Shown here in pieces: positions 21,701 to 30,100 of a stretch of DNA of 64,000 nt. Under the pieces are notes generated by a model. That model saw nothing but the letters and a program-made list of their open reading frames with translations, searched no databases and had not been told where the DNA came from. Position numbers and translations under genes: made by a program. The number at the start of each line of letters is the position of its first letter. Position 1 is the first letter of the stretch. The stretch comes from Symsagittifera roscoffensis. Lineage: Eukaryota; Xenacoelomorpha; Acoela; Convolutidae. The DNA lies in the NCBI RefSeq assembly GCF_963678635.1, contig NC_087065.1, positions 35,335,807-35,399,806 of the forward strand. Reading direction: 5' to 3'.

Positions 21701-22052
21701 CTTTAAAAGAGAGTACAAGAAAATCGAGTTTTTGTGGAAACAGAGGCCTGGTGTAGGAGGAATGATAGCGTTGCTCCCTGTCGCATCACAGATACCAGGG
21801 AAATATTTGTGTTTTTTGGTTACGAAAGCTACTGATAGGCAACACGTGAATCCGGAGAGCTTGGTATTGGCCTTGACTCGACTTAGGGATTTCCTGGTTA
21901 AGAGAGGTGTGACCTCTCTCTCGTTACCAGTTTATGATCCCAACAGAGGGAAGCTACACCCGAGAGAGTTGTACGCTCTTGTACATGTGATATTTTCAGA
22001 GACTGACATAGAAGTTTACTTACATAAAAAATACTATCTGAGCATATGCTAA
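18789..22052 (+). CDS. Element 1 integrase plus C-terminal macrodomain-like region
   Basis: The frame actually stays open from 18759; 18789 is the first ATG. After four LSGE-type repeats, the integrase shows the HHCC zinc-binding segment (first His near 306; CLSC motif), the catalytic core D372, D431, E467 (D58D35E spacing) and a GPF-type C-terminal motif in KKWRGPFQITEV. A long acidic linker follows. Residues about 938-1087 look like a macrodomain: alternating strands ending in YLCFLVTK, LRDFLVKRGVTSLSLPVYD and YALVHVIFSETDIEVYLHKK parallel the ALC1/TARG1 family of ADP-ribose-binding proteins, matching in length (150 residues) and strand order. The usual GCGLD loop is replaced by DPNRGKL, so hydrolase activity is uncertain. 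Confidence 0.9.
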   Translation: MDETMSGESDTFEPVKDDSSEESDTFEPVQDDLSGERLTRPPRGRILSGESGSKRPMDRVLSGESRNISDNLEYDVGESVDSSVDSRPQSWDNTSETTSNSDMSEIAIHSLLVDWKQRGLDRETHQDPDRDRYTSDEEGTVVDNAADELELIAVSKRPTRLLPHGTVVRTNLEPSVQEATPLKKIWCVKLMDDAHAPEIMSEQMNVVKTYLKARYRLSDLLRAQRNDRMTSSLKRWIENGAPDKADLEEDSYKILKQFYLKRNDLLYLNKDGIVACKRKEEDKLLYKYNSIVLPQLYQTELLFRSHDQMGHQGVDKVYNRIQKRFEWPGLKKACEKWIAACLSCQQAKDPRKLRFSLQSIESSGFNEVVQIDHQKICMTATGYNQVLVMIDHFTKYAEAAPCMAASAEETCDHLINVWIARHGCPITFQSDNGKAFIGDLTKELMKRSQVAQAHSTNYHPQTNGLVERQNRTLVSMLRVYCSRYMDGWDKHLPQVMGAYNSTEHSTTGISPHMMLTGHEKALPLTFFYPEYEGKRTAPQTYVRDVIRRQQDLNDLCRRNTQQAQIRQKRRFDKRTADAKAYSVGDYVWVFQQVVPPKGTKKLLKKWRGPFQITEVHQGGRFYRLSTARAAHYENIKPHNASSEDWCIPADMQEGDYLIVDPACEVNERGTRDKNDGNEVVDDCDLPLDLELTERVEVDDETLPYAEEDWDCPEQTEIDKGIKPDFPLTMETRQSKRGKNKKKYNPYGEDFVVDRIVVSDVIDSLVGLDEVAMLEEIDLVNDMDQDWIDDRSEPEVEFEPEAEQTHEQELTNLRVLEWLHDLPTDPKETILTIQDVDRDGVKYISHDNTESNWVAPDGPLRVPQSNLGLLDFGRSTGTSMDIFVRGVGVGLTHTETLIIKKLKSARETGELETEGENAKKPPFGRIFESYFDLPNHYSNNIVITDSDFILTERTCAIAITADVSFKTALAADFKREYKKIEFLWKQRPGVGGMIALLPVASQIPGKYLCFLVTKATDRQHVNPESLVLALTRLRDFLVKRGVTSLSLPVYDPNRGKLHPRELYALVHVIFSETDIEVYLHKKYYLSIC
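18800..18985 (+). repeat. Tandem GTCCGGGGAG (LSGE) repeats in element 1 pol
   Basis: The ten-base core occurs at 18803, 18887, 18929 and 18971, spaced 84, 42 and 42 bp. A diverged unit near 18845 (GTCTGAGGAGTC) would complete a regular 42-bp array. All exact copies use the same codons (TCC GGG GAG). The core also forms the 3' boundary of the internal region at 32110. Confidence 0.85.
21404..21466 (+). promoter_or_regulatory. Conserved purine-rich block inside pol, possible internal plus-strand primer site
   Basis: This block contains TTTTTGTCCGGGGAGTGGGG and is nearly identical in element 2 (46715-46777), while the flanks differ at many synonymous sites. Here GTCCGGGGAG is read in another frame (coding FVRGVGV), so conservation is at nucleotide level. 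The purine run GGGGAGTGGGGGTAGGA resembles a central polypurine tract. Its function is inferred. Confidence 0.55.
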
Positions 22053-22525
22053 GAAATGCGCTCGGCGATAAGTGGTTTTTATTAAGTTATTCGATAGGAA
22101 TTGGAGTCAAGTTTCAGGTTAGGTTAGGTTTTAGGTACAGTATTAGGGACTATGTTTCTTTGTGATAGTGTAGGTGTGTGATGTTTATGTGTTTATGTTA
22201 TGTTATTGTTATGATTATGTTTTATGTTTTATGTCATAAAGGACCCGGAGTACTCCAGGTCATCAAGGTGACAGCGCACATTCGTGCTACTCTGACAAAG
22301 GTAAAGGTGGACGATCCACCCTGGTGCTAAATTTTAAATCAGAATTGAAAAAAGAATTTCAATGGAGAGTTTTAAAGAATTGATTGATGTTGTATCCAAA
22401 AATGATGGTTCTAAGTCGCGACTTGTTTTTTAGATCTTGATTAAACAGAAATTGTTTATTGAATCCATTGAATCGAAACGACACAAGAAGACACTACACG
22501 ACAGCAAGAATCAACACGATAAGAA
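22053..22525 (+). other. Pol-ORF2 gap with candidate 3' splice site (22432-22433)
   Basis: About 470 bp without a gene. It has GGTTAGGTTAGGTT near 22120 and a T-rich acceptor-like stretch TTGTTTTTTAG followed by ATCTTGATT at 22423-22442. Element 2 has TTCTTTTCTAG then ATCCTGATT at the same position upstream of its second ORF. This suggests a spliced or trans-spliced subgenomic mRNA for the downstream block. Confidence 0.45.
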
Positions 22526-24766
22526 ATGGGTGACACGAACGAACTCATGGAATTCCTCTCAGCGAGTCTAGGAGCGACTCTAGACGAGATCTATCAGCGG
22601 CTGATCGATTGTGATTTCACACGAGAAGACCCGGGGTTGGCGATGTTTGTGGTCGCGCTCCTTAATGCACTAGGACGAGAGGGTCGAGGGAATCGCCCTA
22701 CGGAAGTCGTGTTGATGTTGGCCTTCGGTGAGTCCGGGACCGCCGAGAGAGGCCGAAACCGATTGATGAGATGGAGGCGTGGAGAAATGTCTGGCCACGA
22801 CCTGGCTCGTGAGCCAGGACTAGGTGAGCAGAGGGACCACCGGCTAGGTGAGATGCCCTTACCAGTCCAACCGGCGCAGCCACTCATCGGAGCGAAGAGA
22901 CAACGTGATGGGCCAGGCCCGTCACATTCGGTCGACTCTCCTACAGCTGCTCCTCCTTTGAAGAAAGTGAGAGTGAGCGAGATAGAGATCCAGACGTCAG
23001 AGACGATCGAGACGCTGGAAAAGAAGGAGAAAGATCAGAGCGAGCTGTGTGCCAAACTCCAGGAGTATAGGGCAATAGCTCGAGAGAGGGACGAATGGAA
23101 GAAGAAATACGAAGATCTGCAGGTGGCTTATAAGGAGGTTGAAATAAAGTACCTGAAGGAGCTGTATATGGCGAAGGTGAGCCAAGTGTCACCGGAAGTT
23201 TTGGCGAGCATGAGATCCTCGGAGGGATCCAACGACACACGCCCCAGGACAACAGCGCAGGAGCTATGCGCATCGAGAGGACCTGAGGTTCTGGATTTGC
23301 GTGCATCAAGGGGGCCCGAGGCTCCTCAGCAGACACGACCGTCTGCTTCGAGTCAGAGGTTCATGATACCAGACCCTTCTGACACCTATCTAGCTCCTCA
23401 ATTTCAGGAATCATTTAACCAAGTGGCCAGAGCTGCGATGGATGAGATCAACAGAGGCACTGAGCGGACACTGGTTAGGATCGTTCCTTCCCAACGTCGT
23501 GATCATTCATCAAATAGCTCGGAGCGAACAACCCGCACGATAGCGTGTTCTGCGCCTGGTGGAGTCTTTGAGAAGTCTCGCGTCGTAGACATCAGGAAGA
23601 ATCTGATGGCACGTCATAAGTTCACGCAAGTGCCAGCCGAGCATCCTCGAGCCTGCCTGAATGACATGAGCTGGAACCCCGCCACGAACGACCAGGTAAT
23701 TCCCCCAGGGAGTCGCCATTTGATCATTGGAGACAGTTTGGTGAGAGATCTGAATGAGATCTTCGTCTATGGTCAGACTACCATTCTGTCCTTTGGAGGA
23801 GCCTCAGTGGCTCAGGTCATCAAAATGATGGAGTTCCAGAGCAAGGATCATTTGGATACATTAATAATAATGCTGGGGACCAATGACGTCTCGAGAGCCC
23901 CCGTGACTCCGGAGAACAAGTGGGAACCTCTATTGGTGTGTCTCTTGAACGAATTGAAAGAAAAGTACAGACCCAAGCTCGTGATCCTGTGCACGATACC
24001 ACCAAATCCTTTGGTGGGCACCATAGCTGCAGATTTCATGAATGGCAACGTGACGCGGTGGAATGAAATGACCCGCAGTCTGGTGAGAAACAACCCTGGC
24101 GAGTTGCGACTCCTGGATCTCGAAAATATGCTGCGCATGACTGACCACATCGCGCTCACTAAAGATGGAGTGCACTTCAATACCCAACGAGGGAGGCATT
24201 GGATTAATGATGTGTTTCAGACGCAATTGAGGGAAGCGGAGCAAGAGTCGAGGGCGACCGGTTCTTTGGCTCGGACCAATTCGACCGGAGGGAGTAGAAT
24301 AAGGGCAACCGTGCCCGAATCCCTCGCCAACCGTCTAGGGCCCTTGGCAACGGAGACGGTTGGAGCCGCAACCGTCGCTCCGAGCTCAAACGTGAGAGAC
24401 AGGCTAGGGACTGCTCCTCCTCCCAGGCCGCAATCGATTGAAAGCCGACTCGGCAGATCGGTGGAACAGAACAACAGGAATAACTCCCAGACCGCGTCTA
24501 GGAGGAACGATTCGCCTGCCACGACAAATCCTGCTTCGACAGCAGGACCGTCTACAAGTACCGTGCCAGCGGAGGGAATCGAACCAGGCAGCAGGCTGCT
24601 TTGGAATAGATCAGATCCTAGTCATTGGGGTCAATATAAGACGGACATGTCGGCGAAATTGAATATGAATACCTTGACGTGTCGGGAGGACGCAATGAGA
24701 ATGACTGGCGGAGAAAGTCCCACAGTATCGCGACTTTATCGGATACGGGCGTGGATTGGCTGCTAG
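22526..24766 (+). CDS. Element 1 second block, part 1: SGNH hydrolase-like protein
   Basis: The ORF starts with ATG at 22526 and encodes 746 residues. A coiled-coil-rich, charged segment spans about 155-235. The region about 390-580 carries the SGNH esterase blocks: GDS (Ser404), a Gly in SFGGASV, GTND (Asn453), and DGVHF (Asp547, His550). The complete catalytic set suggests an active esterase or deacetylase, substrate unknown. The C-terminus is low-complexity, rich in Ser, Thr and Arg. It has no signal peptide or membrane span I can see, though it lies where env sits in retroviruses. Element 2 carries a 793-residue relative. The last few residues after SRLYRI are out of frame relative to element 2, so this ORF and the next were probably one. 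Confidence 0.88.
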   Translation: MGDTNELMEFLSASLGATLDEIYQRLIDCDFTREDPGLAMFVVALLNALGREGRGNRPTEVVLMLAFGESGTAERGRNRLMRWRRGEMSGHDLAREPGLGEQRDHRLGEMPLPVQPAQPLIGAKRQRDGPGPSHSVDSPTAAPPLKKVRVSEIEIQTSETIETLEKKEKDQSELCAKLQEYRAIARERDEWKKKYEDLQVAYKEVEIKYLKELYMAKVSQVSPEVLASMRSSEGSNDTRPRTTAQELCASRGPEVLDLRASRGPEAPQQTRPSASSQRFMIPDPSDTYLAPQFQESFNQVARAAMDEINRGTERTLVRIVPSQRRDHSSNSSERTTRTIACSAPGGVFEKSRVVDIRKNLMARHKFTQVPAEHPRACLNDMSWNPATNDQVIPPGSRHLIIGDSLVRDLNEIFVYGQTTILSFGGASVAQVIKMMEFQSKDHLDTLIIMLGTNDVSRAPVTPENKWEPLLVCLLNELKEKYRPKLVILCTIPPNPLVGTIAADFMNGNVTRWNEMTRSLVRNNPGELRLLDLENMLRMTDHIALTKDGVHFNTQRGRHWINDVFQTQLREAEQESRATGSLARTNSTGGSRIRATVPESLANRLGPLATETVGAATVAPSSNVRDRLGTAPPPRPQSIESRLGRSVEQNNRNNSQTASRRNDSPATTNPASTAGPSTSTVPAEGIEPGSRLLWNRSDPSHWGQYKTDMSAKLNMNTLTCREDAMRMTGGESPTVSRLYRIRAWIGC

Positions 24767-27186
24767 CAGAGCAGGAGAAATTCAGCTCCTCGACCTCACT
24801 CCGACATGTAGACTTGAATGGATTGCCTCATGACAATATCTTTGGACCCTTAAACACCCGGTCGCTCACCGATGTTCGAGATAGGACCCGGGAAAGGACG
24901 CCACCTGCTCGCAAGGGCAAATTCCAGACGGAGAACAAGCCCAATAACAAACATCACAAGATGTACAGACAATTCGCTAAACCACCCGGTCAGGCGCCTG
25001 GCGAGTATTCGAGGGACTACCCCCGAACGACAACAGTGGTTGGAGACGATAAGAGATATGGGAACCTGAAGGCCCCGATAGGCGATGGCCTTTTTGCAGC
25101 TTATGATCCCTTGGACATGAAGGCTGCCAAGTATCTGATTGTGGCCGGCTCCGATTATCTCTACACGCCCCGTTCTCTCTTCTGGCCTGATGTGATTTTC
25201 TTGACGGCACCTAAATTGGACTGGGGACAAGCAATCGGCATGATGATAAGTGTGCGAAGGGTGGTCAGTATGGAGCCGCAGGTAATAGTGGTTGCAGGCT
25301 CAAATGATCATCTGCAAAGCAGGGGCTTATTTTTACATCTGACGGATGGGTCGATCCCGAGTAACGAGGTTATAGGGGAGGCGAAAATGACACTGCTCTC
25401 GGCGATGGCCGAGGTAGAGGCAGCAGCAAGACAACGCTTCACCATGAATGTGGTGAAGGTGATCTTTGTATTGTCACCAGGCTACGCTGCGTTGCCAGAA
25501 CCCCTTGAATTTGTGTACACAATGGTCACAACGATAGCAGAGGGGATATTCAACGTGATAATTCCTGCCCCAAACAGAGTAGTGGACCCGGACAATTACT
25601 ATCCGTCCCGATCTGAGCTTCCCGCCGTTTGGGCTGACATTTCGAATGCCATACAGGGGCTCAGAGATTGTAGCACAACTCGGTTGGTGCTAGACGAAGT
25701 TCTGGGGTTGGAGCTGTCCAACTTCGCCAGATTACTGAAGTTAAGACCAGGGGTAGATGACGATCATCTGTTAGTACAACAGGTGGCTGATGATCTCTGG
25801 TTCAGACAGATGGATCATGCAGATAATGAGCTGGGAAGGATGATCAGAAAGAACATGACGTCAGCGGAGGAGGACCTCATGGCAATGGCTTTGCGTACGA
25901 AGCCGCACAACAACGTATGGTTGTATTTGTCACCGAGGCTGTGCACCTTGGGTGAGGACGCGTTCGAGCATGCGCCGGCAATAATTAAAGAGATACACGT
26001 GTATCTGAAGAATCTATTTGATGCCCGGGAGTTGGCTGGAGGCAAGATGTTGAAACTGATGCAAGACGTAAACACGATGTCGCTGGAAAAGTTCCAAGCT
26101 GACGTGCTGGCCACGAAGGCACAGTATGAACGATCAGATGCCATCTTGGGTGGAATGGGAGTGGGATGGACGCCATCTTTCCTATCGACGTGCTATCCAA
26201 AGGCATCTAGGAACCTGATCGCGAGTTTCGTCAAGGACATCAGGAAGTTGTCGATTGGCCTGGTGCTAGCCTTATACGTGACATTTGGTCATGAAAACTT
26301 TGTGAAACGACCGGCAAACCTCTTTACCCAAGCGTTGGCAGATTTGAGGTTGGATGGACTCCTGACTCTGATTGCCATGACCTACGGTCGACTGGGAGAC
26401 TTGCTTGTGCTGTTGCGTTACCCTGAACAACTACAGGGACCCAATCGTGAGTTCAATGCACAGTTGGAAACCGCCTCGCTCAAGAGGATGAAAGACTGGA
26501 GGACTCTCCTGCTTCAATACCTCTTGCAACAGAACAGAAGCGTCACAGGAGAAGACAAAGTTGCGACGAACGCAGGCGAATGCAAGCAGTATTGTGGCAT
26601 GCCCTTACTAACGGACTTAGCTGTCATGATGCGGATTGATCCGTTGGCTCTGGTCCACGGACTGAGGGAATTCGTCACAGTGGTGTATGGACCGGTGATG
26701 TCTTTTGCGTTCCCGGATGTGCAAGTTAAAGCGTACAGGAATTCAGTGTTGTACGTCAACCTGGTCTCAGTCGTGGATTGTTCCGTGCTGAATTGGGTAG
26801 AGCAGAGTGAACTGAGAAAGCTAGCTAGCGACGATAGGCTGTTCGGAAGAATAGCAGAGCCAGGCTGGGTGTTGATGGACTTCAACAACCACTTCAAATG
26901 CCGAATGGGCCGTGAGGATCTGTCCCACATCCAGTTTAACCCAAAACTTTGGAATTTGAGACCAGTGGTGAAAGATACAGGAGAGGCTGTGGGAGTACCT
27001 CAATTGCCAGGAGCCTACGCCCACGCGAAAGAGAATCAACAAACATGGCTTCCTGGGTCCAGGCCGCTGCCGGATCAATGCCCTCGATATCCACAGATGT
27101 TGTTGGGAGGATGTTGTTGGGAGCCACGTCTCCCATCATTGCCCCTCGCATCGGAGCAGCTCGTGACGCAGAGAAGAGAATGCTGA
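24679..27186 (+). CDS. Element 1 second block, part 2: degenerate SGNH-like domain protein
   Basis: This frame overlaps the previous ORF by 88 nt in the -1 frame. Homology to element 2 begins at TGVDWLLAE (near 24750), where element 2 reads straight through, so the true coding start is probably in the preceding ORF. Residues about 150-320 mirror the SGNH fold: YLIVAGSD (155-159) stands where HLIIGDS would be, VVAGSNDHL (205-212) where MLGTNDVS would be, and a DPDNYYPSRSEL stretch replaces DGVHF. The serine and histidine are not in place, so it reads as an inactive relative. The remaining 500 residues are not recognised. Old copies in this window do not retain it visibly. Confidence 0.8.
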   Translation: MSGGRNENDWRRKSHSIATLSDTGVDWLLAEQEKFSSSTSLRHVDLNGLPHDNIFGPLNTRSLTDVRDRTRERTPPARKGKFQTENKPNNKHHKMYRQFAKPPGQAPGEYSRDYPRTTTVVGDDKRYGNLKAPIGDGLFAAYDPLDMKAAKYLIVAGSDYLYTPRSLFWPDVIFLTAPKLDWGQAIGMMISVRRVVSMEPQVIVVAGSNDHLQSRGLFLHLTDGSIPSNEVIGEAKMTLLSAMAEVEAAARQRFTMNVVKVIFVLSPGYAALPEPLEFVYTMVTTIAEGIFNVIIPAPNRVVDPDNYYPSRSELPAVWADISNAIQGLRDCSTTRLVLDEVLGLELSNFARLLKLRPGVDDDHLLVQQVADDLWFRQMDHADNELGRMIRKNMTSAEEDLMAMALRTKPHNNVWLYLSPRLCTLGEDAFEHAPAIIKEIHVYLKNLFDARELAGGKMLKLMQDVNTMSLEKFQADVLATKAQYERSDAILGGMGVGWTPSFLSTCYPKASRNLIASFVKDIRKLSIGLVLALYVTFGHENFVKRPANLFTQALADLRLDGLLTLIAMTYGRLGDLLVLLRYPEQLQGPNREFNAQLETASLKRMKDWRTLLLQYLLQQNRSVTGEDKVATNAGECKQYCGMPLLTDLAVMMRIDPLALVHGLREFVTVVYGPVMSFAFPDVQVKAYRNSVLYVNLVSVVDCSVLNWVEQSELRKLASDDRLFGRIAEPGWVLMDFNNHFKCRMGREDLSHIQFNPKLWNLRPVVKDTGEAVGVPQLPGAYAHAKENQQTWLPGSRPLPDQCPRYPQMLLGGCCWEPRLPSLPLASEQLVTQRREC

Positions 27187-30100
27187 AGTGGAGTGGAGGG
27201 ATGGAGCCGCGCTTCATCAGCTGGAACGCTGCCGCCACGCATACGTTTGACTTCTCATTCCCCGATGCCTGGAGCAGGAAAAAGATCAAGGCACTACCCT
27301 CCAGGAGACCAGAGGTCTCGGCTGAAACGTGGAACGAAGTGTATTCTTCCGCCGATGACTTATCGAGACTGAAGTGGTCAGGAGAAGCGAAAGTAGTGAT
27401 GCTGGAGGTGACAAGGGAGAGCAGAGGAGGCTCATATATAACGATAGAAGACCTGGCTCCACATGGCGAGGAGTTAGTAGAATTCCTGGTGGATGATGAA
27501 TTGTTTTATCACGCAGGAGACATGGCCGTACCGGCTCGGCCGGATTCGGGCACAGACGCACGACAAGGACCCTCGGGACCCAAGCCGAAACCTGATGCGG
27601 ACGACGATGAATTGATGGATCAGGACGATAACGATGACGGGACCGGAAGTAAGACGGAGAAACTGGGAGAGACCGATCTAGGAGCGTTGGAAAGGGACTT
27701 GCTAGAATACCGGTTCAGTGAAGACGACGATGGGGAAGTCGATGGGAGTTTATTGTTGATGGCACCATCGTCCTTCATGTCTCCTACAAAGGAGGCGTCG
27801 GCCGATCTATCTCCGATGGACCCAATAAGCCAGGCTAGAGAGTGCCGAAGCAAGGATCCGCAGAGACTGCTTCATGAATCACCGAGGAGGAGGAAAATCG
27901 AAGAGTCGATGAAGATATCCTTCCTCAGTACGTTACCAGAAGAGGAATGGGAAAGATATCAAATGGAACTGGAAGGCAAGACAGGAGCAACCTGGAGCCG
28001 AGTGAACTTCATGGAAAAATCGTGGGACGTGATACGACGATATGGGACACAATCCATAATGAAGGTGGGATTGAATCAACCCATCATGCGTGAGGTCCTG
28101 GAGAAAATAGTGAACTCCATGGAGTCGGATGTTCTGACCGAGTCAGTTACAGAAGACAGTGCCGATGACCAGCAGGGCACAAAGAAGTTACTTGTTAGAC
28201 GAGCCAAAAAAGGGCTGAAGAGACTGAAAGGAAAGACAGGGAGTCGAGCCATGAACCCGAGAGTGGCGAAGTTGAGAGCCAGCGCAGTGGTGACCTCTTT
28301 AACGAGCGCAGGTCGGTCAGGCGAGAGCGGGCAAGGAGATGGTGCGACACCAGCCGGGGGAGAAAAAGAAAACCTGATACCCCCTATGCTCTTGGCAGGT
28401 CTGACAGTAACCGCCACAAGATTGAAGAAGACGGCGCGAACCCTGGCAGACACTAAGTTAGAAATGGAAATCATCAGTCAATGTGGATCTGGAGGACTTG
28501 AAGATTATAGGCCCTCGCGAATCAACATGGCCAAGTTGAAACTGGAAGGACAACTCGACGTGGTCGAGTACAGTCGAATAACTGTGCCGGAATCGGTCCA
28601 CATGGGAGATCCGGCAGGGGGTTATGTGGAGATGTTGAAAGCGAGGAACTCCGAGAGAGGGCACCTGATGGCTTGGAGCGAGAAGCGAGCCATGCAAGAA
28701 TATCTGAAAGGGCTTACGGAGAACTCTAACTTCAATCGAAAAGAGTATGGCACGGTAATGTCATCAGAAGCGAACGAAGTTGGATTGGAAAAACTGCTAG
28801 AGGTTTCTTGGAGGGCGGCCCTCCAGAAATACTTCGATGAGACGATGCATGCACCTGCGACGGTGGCAGCATACCTAGCTCATCCATGCACGAGAACTGA
28901 TCTACAAGTACGACTGGATTGGTGCTTGATGGGCATCAAGAAGGCGGAGTATGAAGCCAGTAATGACTCGAGATCACGAGAACAGGAGCTAGAATTGATG
29001 GAAGCTCTGCGAGCATTGATCTCAAAAGACGATTCAGCGATAGCATGGGCTAGGCGAAAGGATGCCCTTTGCTTTGTCAGGTTCGTAGTGGATCGTATCC
29101 CCACTCCTGTTTTGGGAGAATGTATAAAGATCATTCGGCAAAAGGGAGCTGATTGTGAAAGGAACTTCCTTAGGGCACTCCTGGAACTATATCAGGACAT
29201 GCCATTGACTGTGCCAAGCAAGGAGTCGAATGATATGGAAAACTATCGCAAGTTGGAAGAGGTGAGAAGATATTCCAACAAAGAATTGAAAGTGAGCCGG
29301 GAGTTGATTGAAGCGGTCAGAGGACAAAAAGAGTTTGCAACACTAGGGAAACGGAAGTCATTCCAATATGTGTCTGGCATACCGGGGATAGCGTATAATC
29401 CCTTCGTGAATGAAGAAGCCAGGGAAGCGTACTTCGACTATGAGCAAGTCACAGTGCTCAACTTCTGGGTTGAACGGATTAAGGAAATCGGAATGCTGAT
29501 GGTGGAACAACCCAAGCTGGGAATTATTCTGGAAGAACGAGTGGTCGAACCCTCGATTCCCGAGCTAAAAGGACAAGTGAGTTTTGATTGTGGTTCTTGG
29601 GACGGTCCCTTGAAAACCAGTCTAGTAGTGATGTGGGAACTCATGAAGCCTTCCTGGTGTCCCCATCCTAACGCAGGCTTAATCTGGGACATGACCGCGG
29701 ATATCATGTTAGACCGGGATGATGATGCGAGTTTACATGATCTGGCCATGATACATCCCCTGCTGGCCATGAGATTGACCAAGAGGAAGAGCAACCCGTC
29801 CACGGAGCTGTCCGAGGAAGGTACACCGAGTAATTGGTTGAAGCAAGGCACATGCTTGGCTCAACACAGTGGGATGGATGGACATGTTTGTAACCTGGGA
29901 CACTGCCTGATTACGCTGAGCGAGCAGCATCGACAACTGGCACGATTGTACGGGAGATTGAGCATGTCAGATAAGAGTGCCATGGAGTTGGTCGCAGACT
30001 GCCATGGGGTGACGGACGTAAACCTGATCACAGCCTTGGGATTTTGTAGCATGACGAGTTCGATAGAATCGCTCGAGCACCTGGAGCGTGCCCATGAGCT

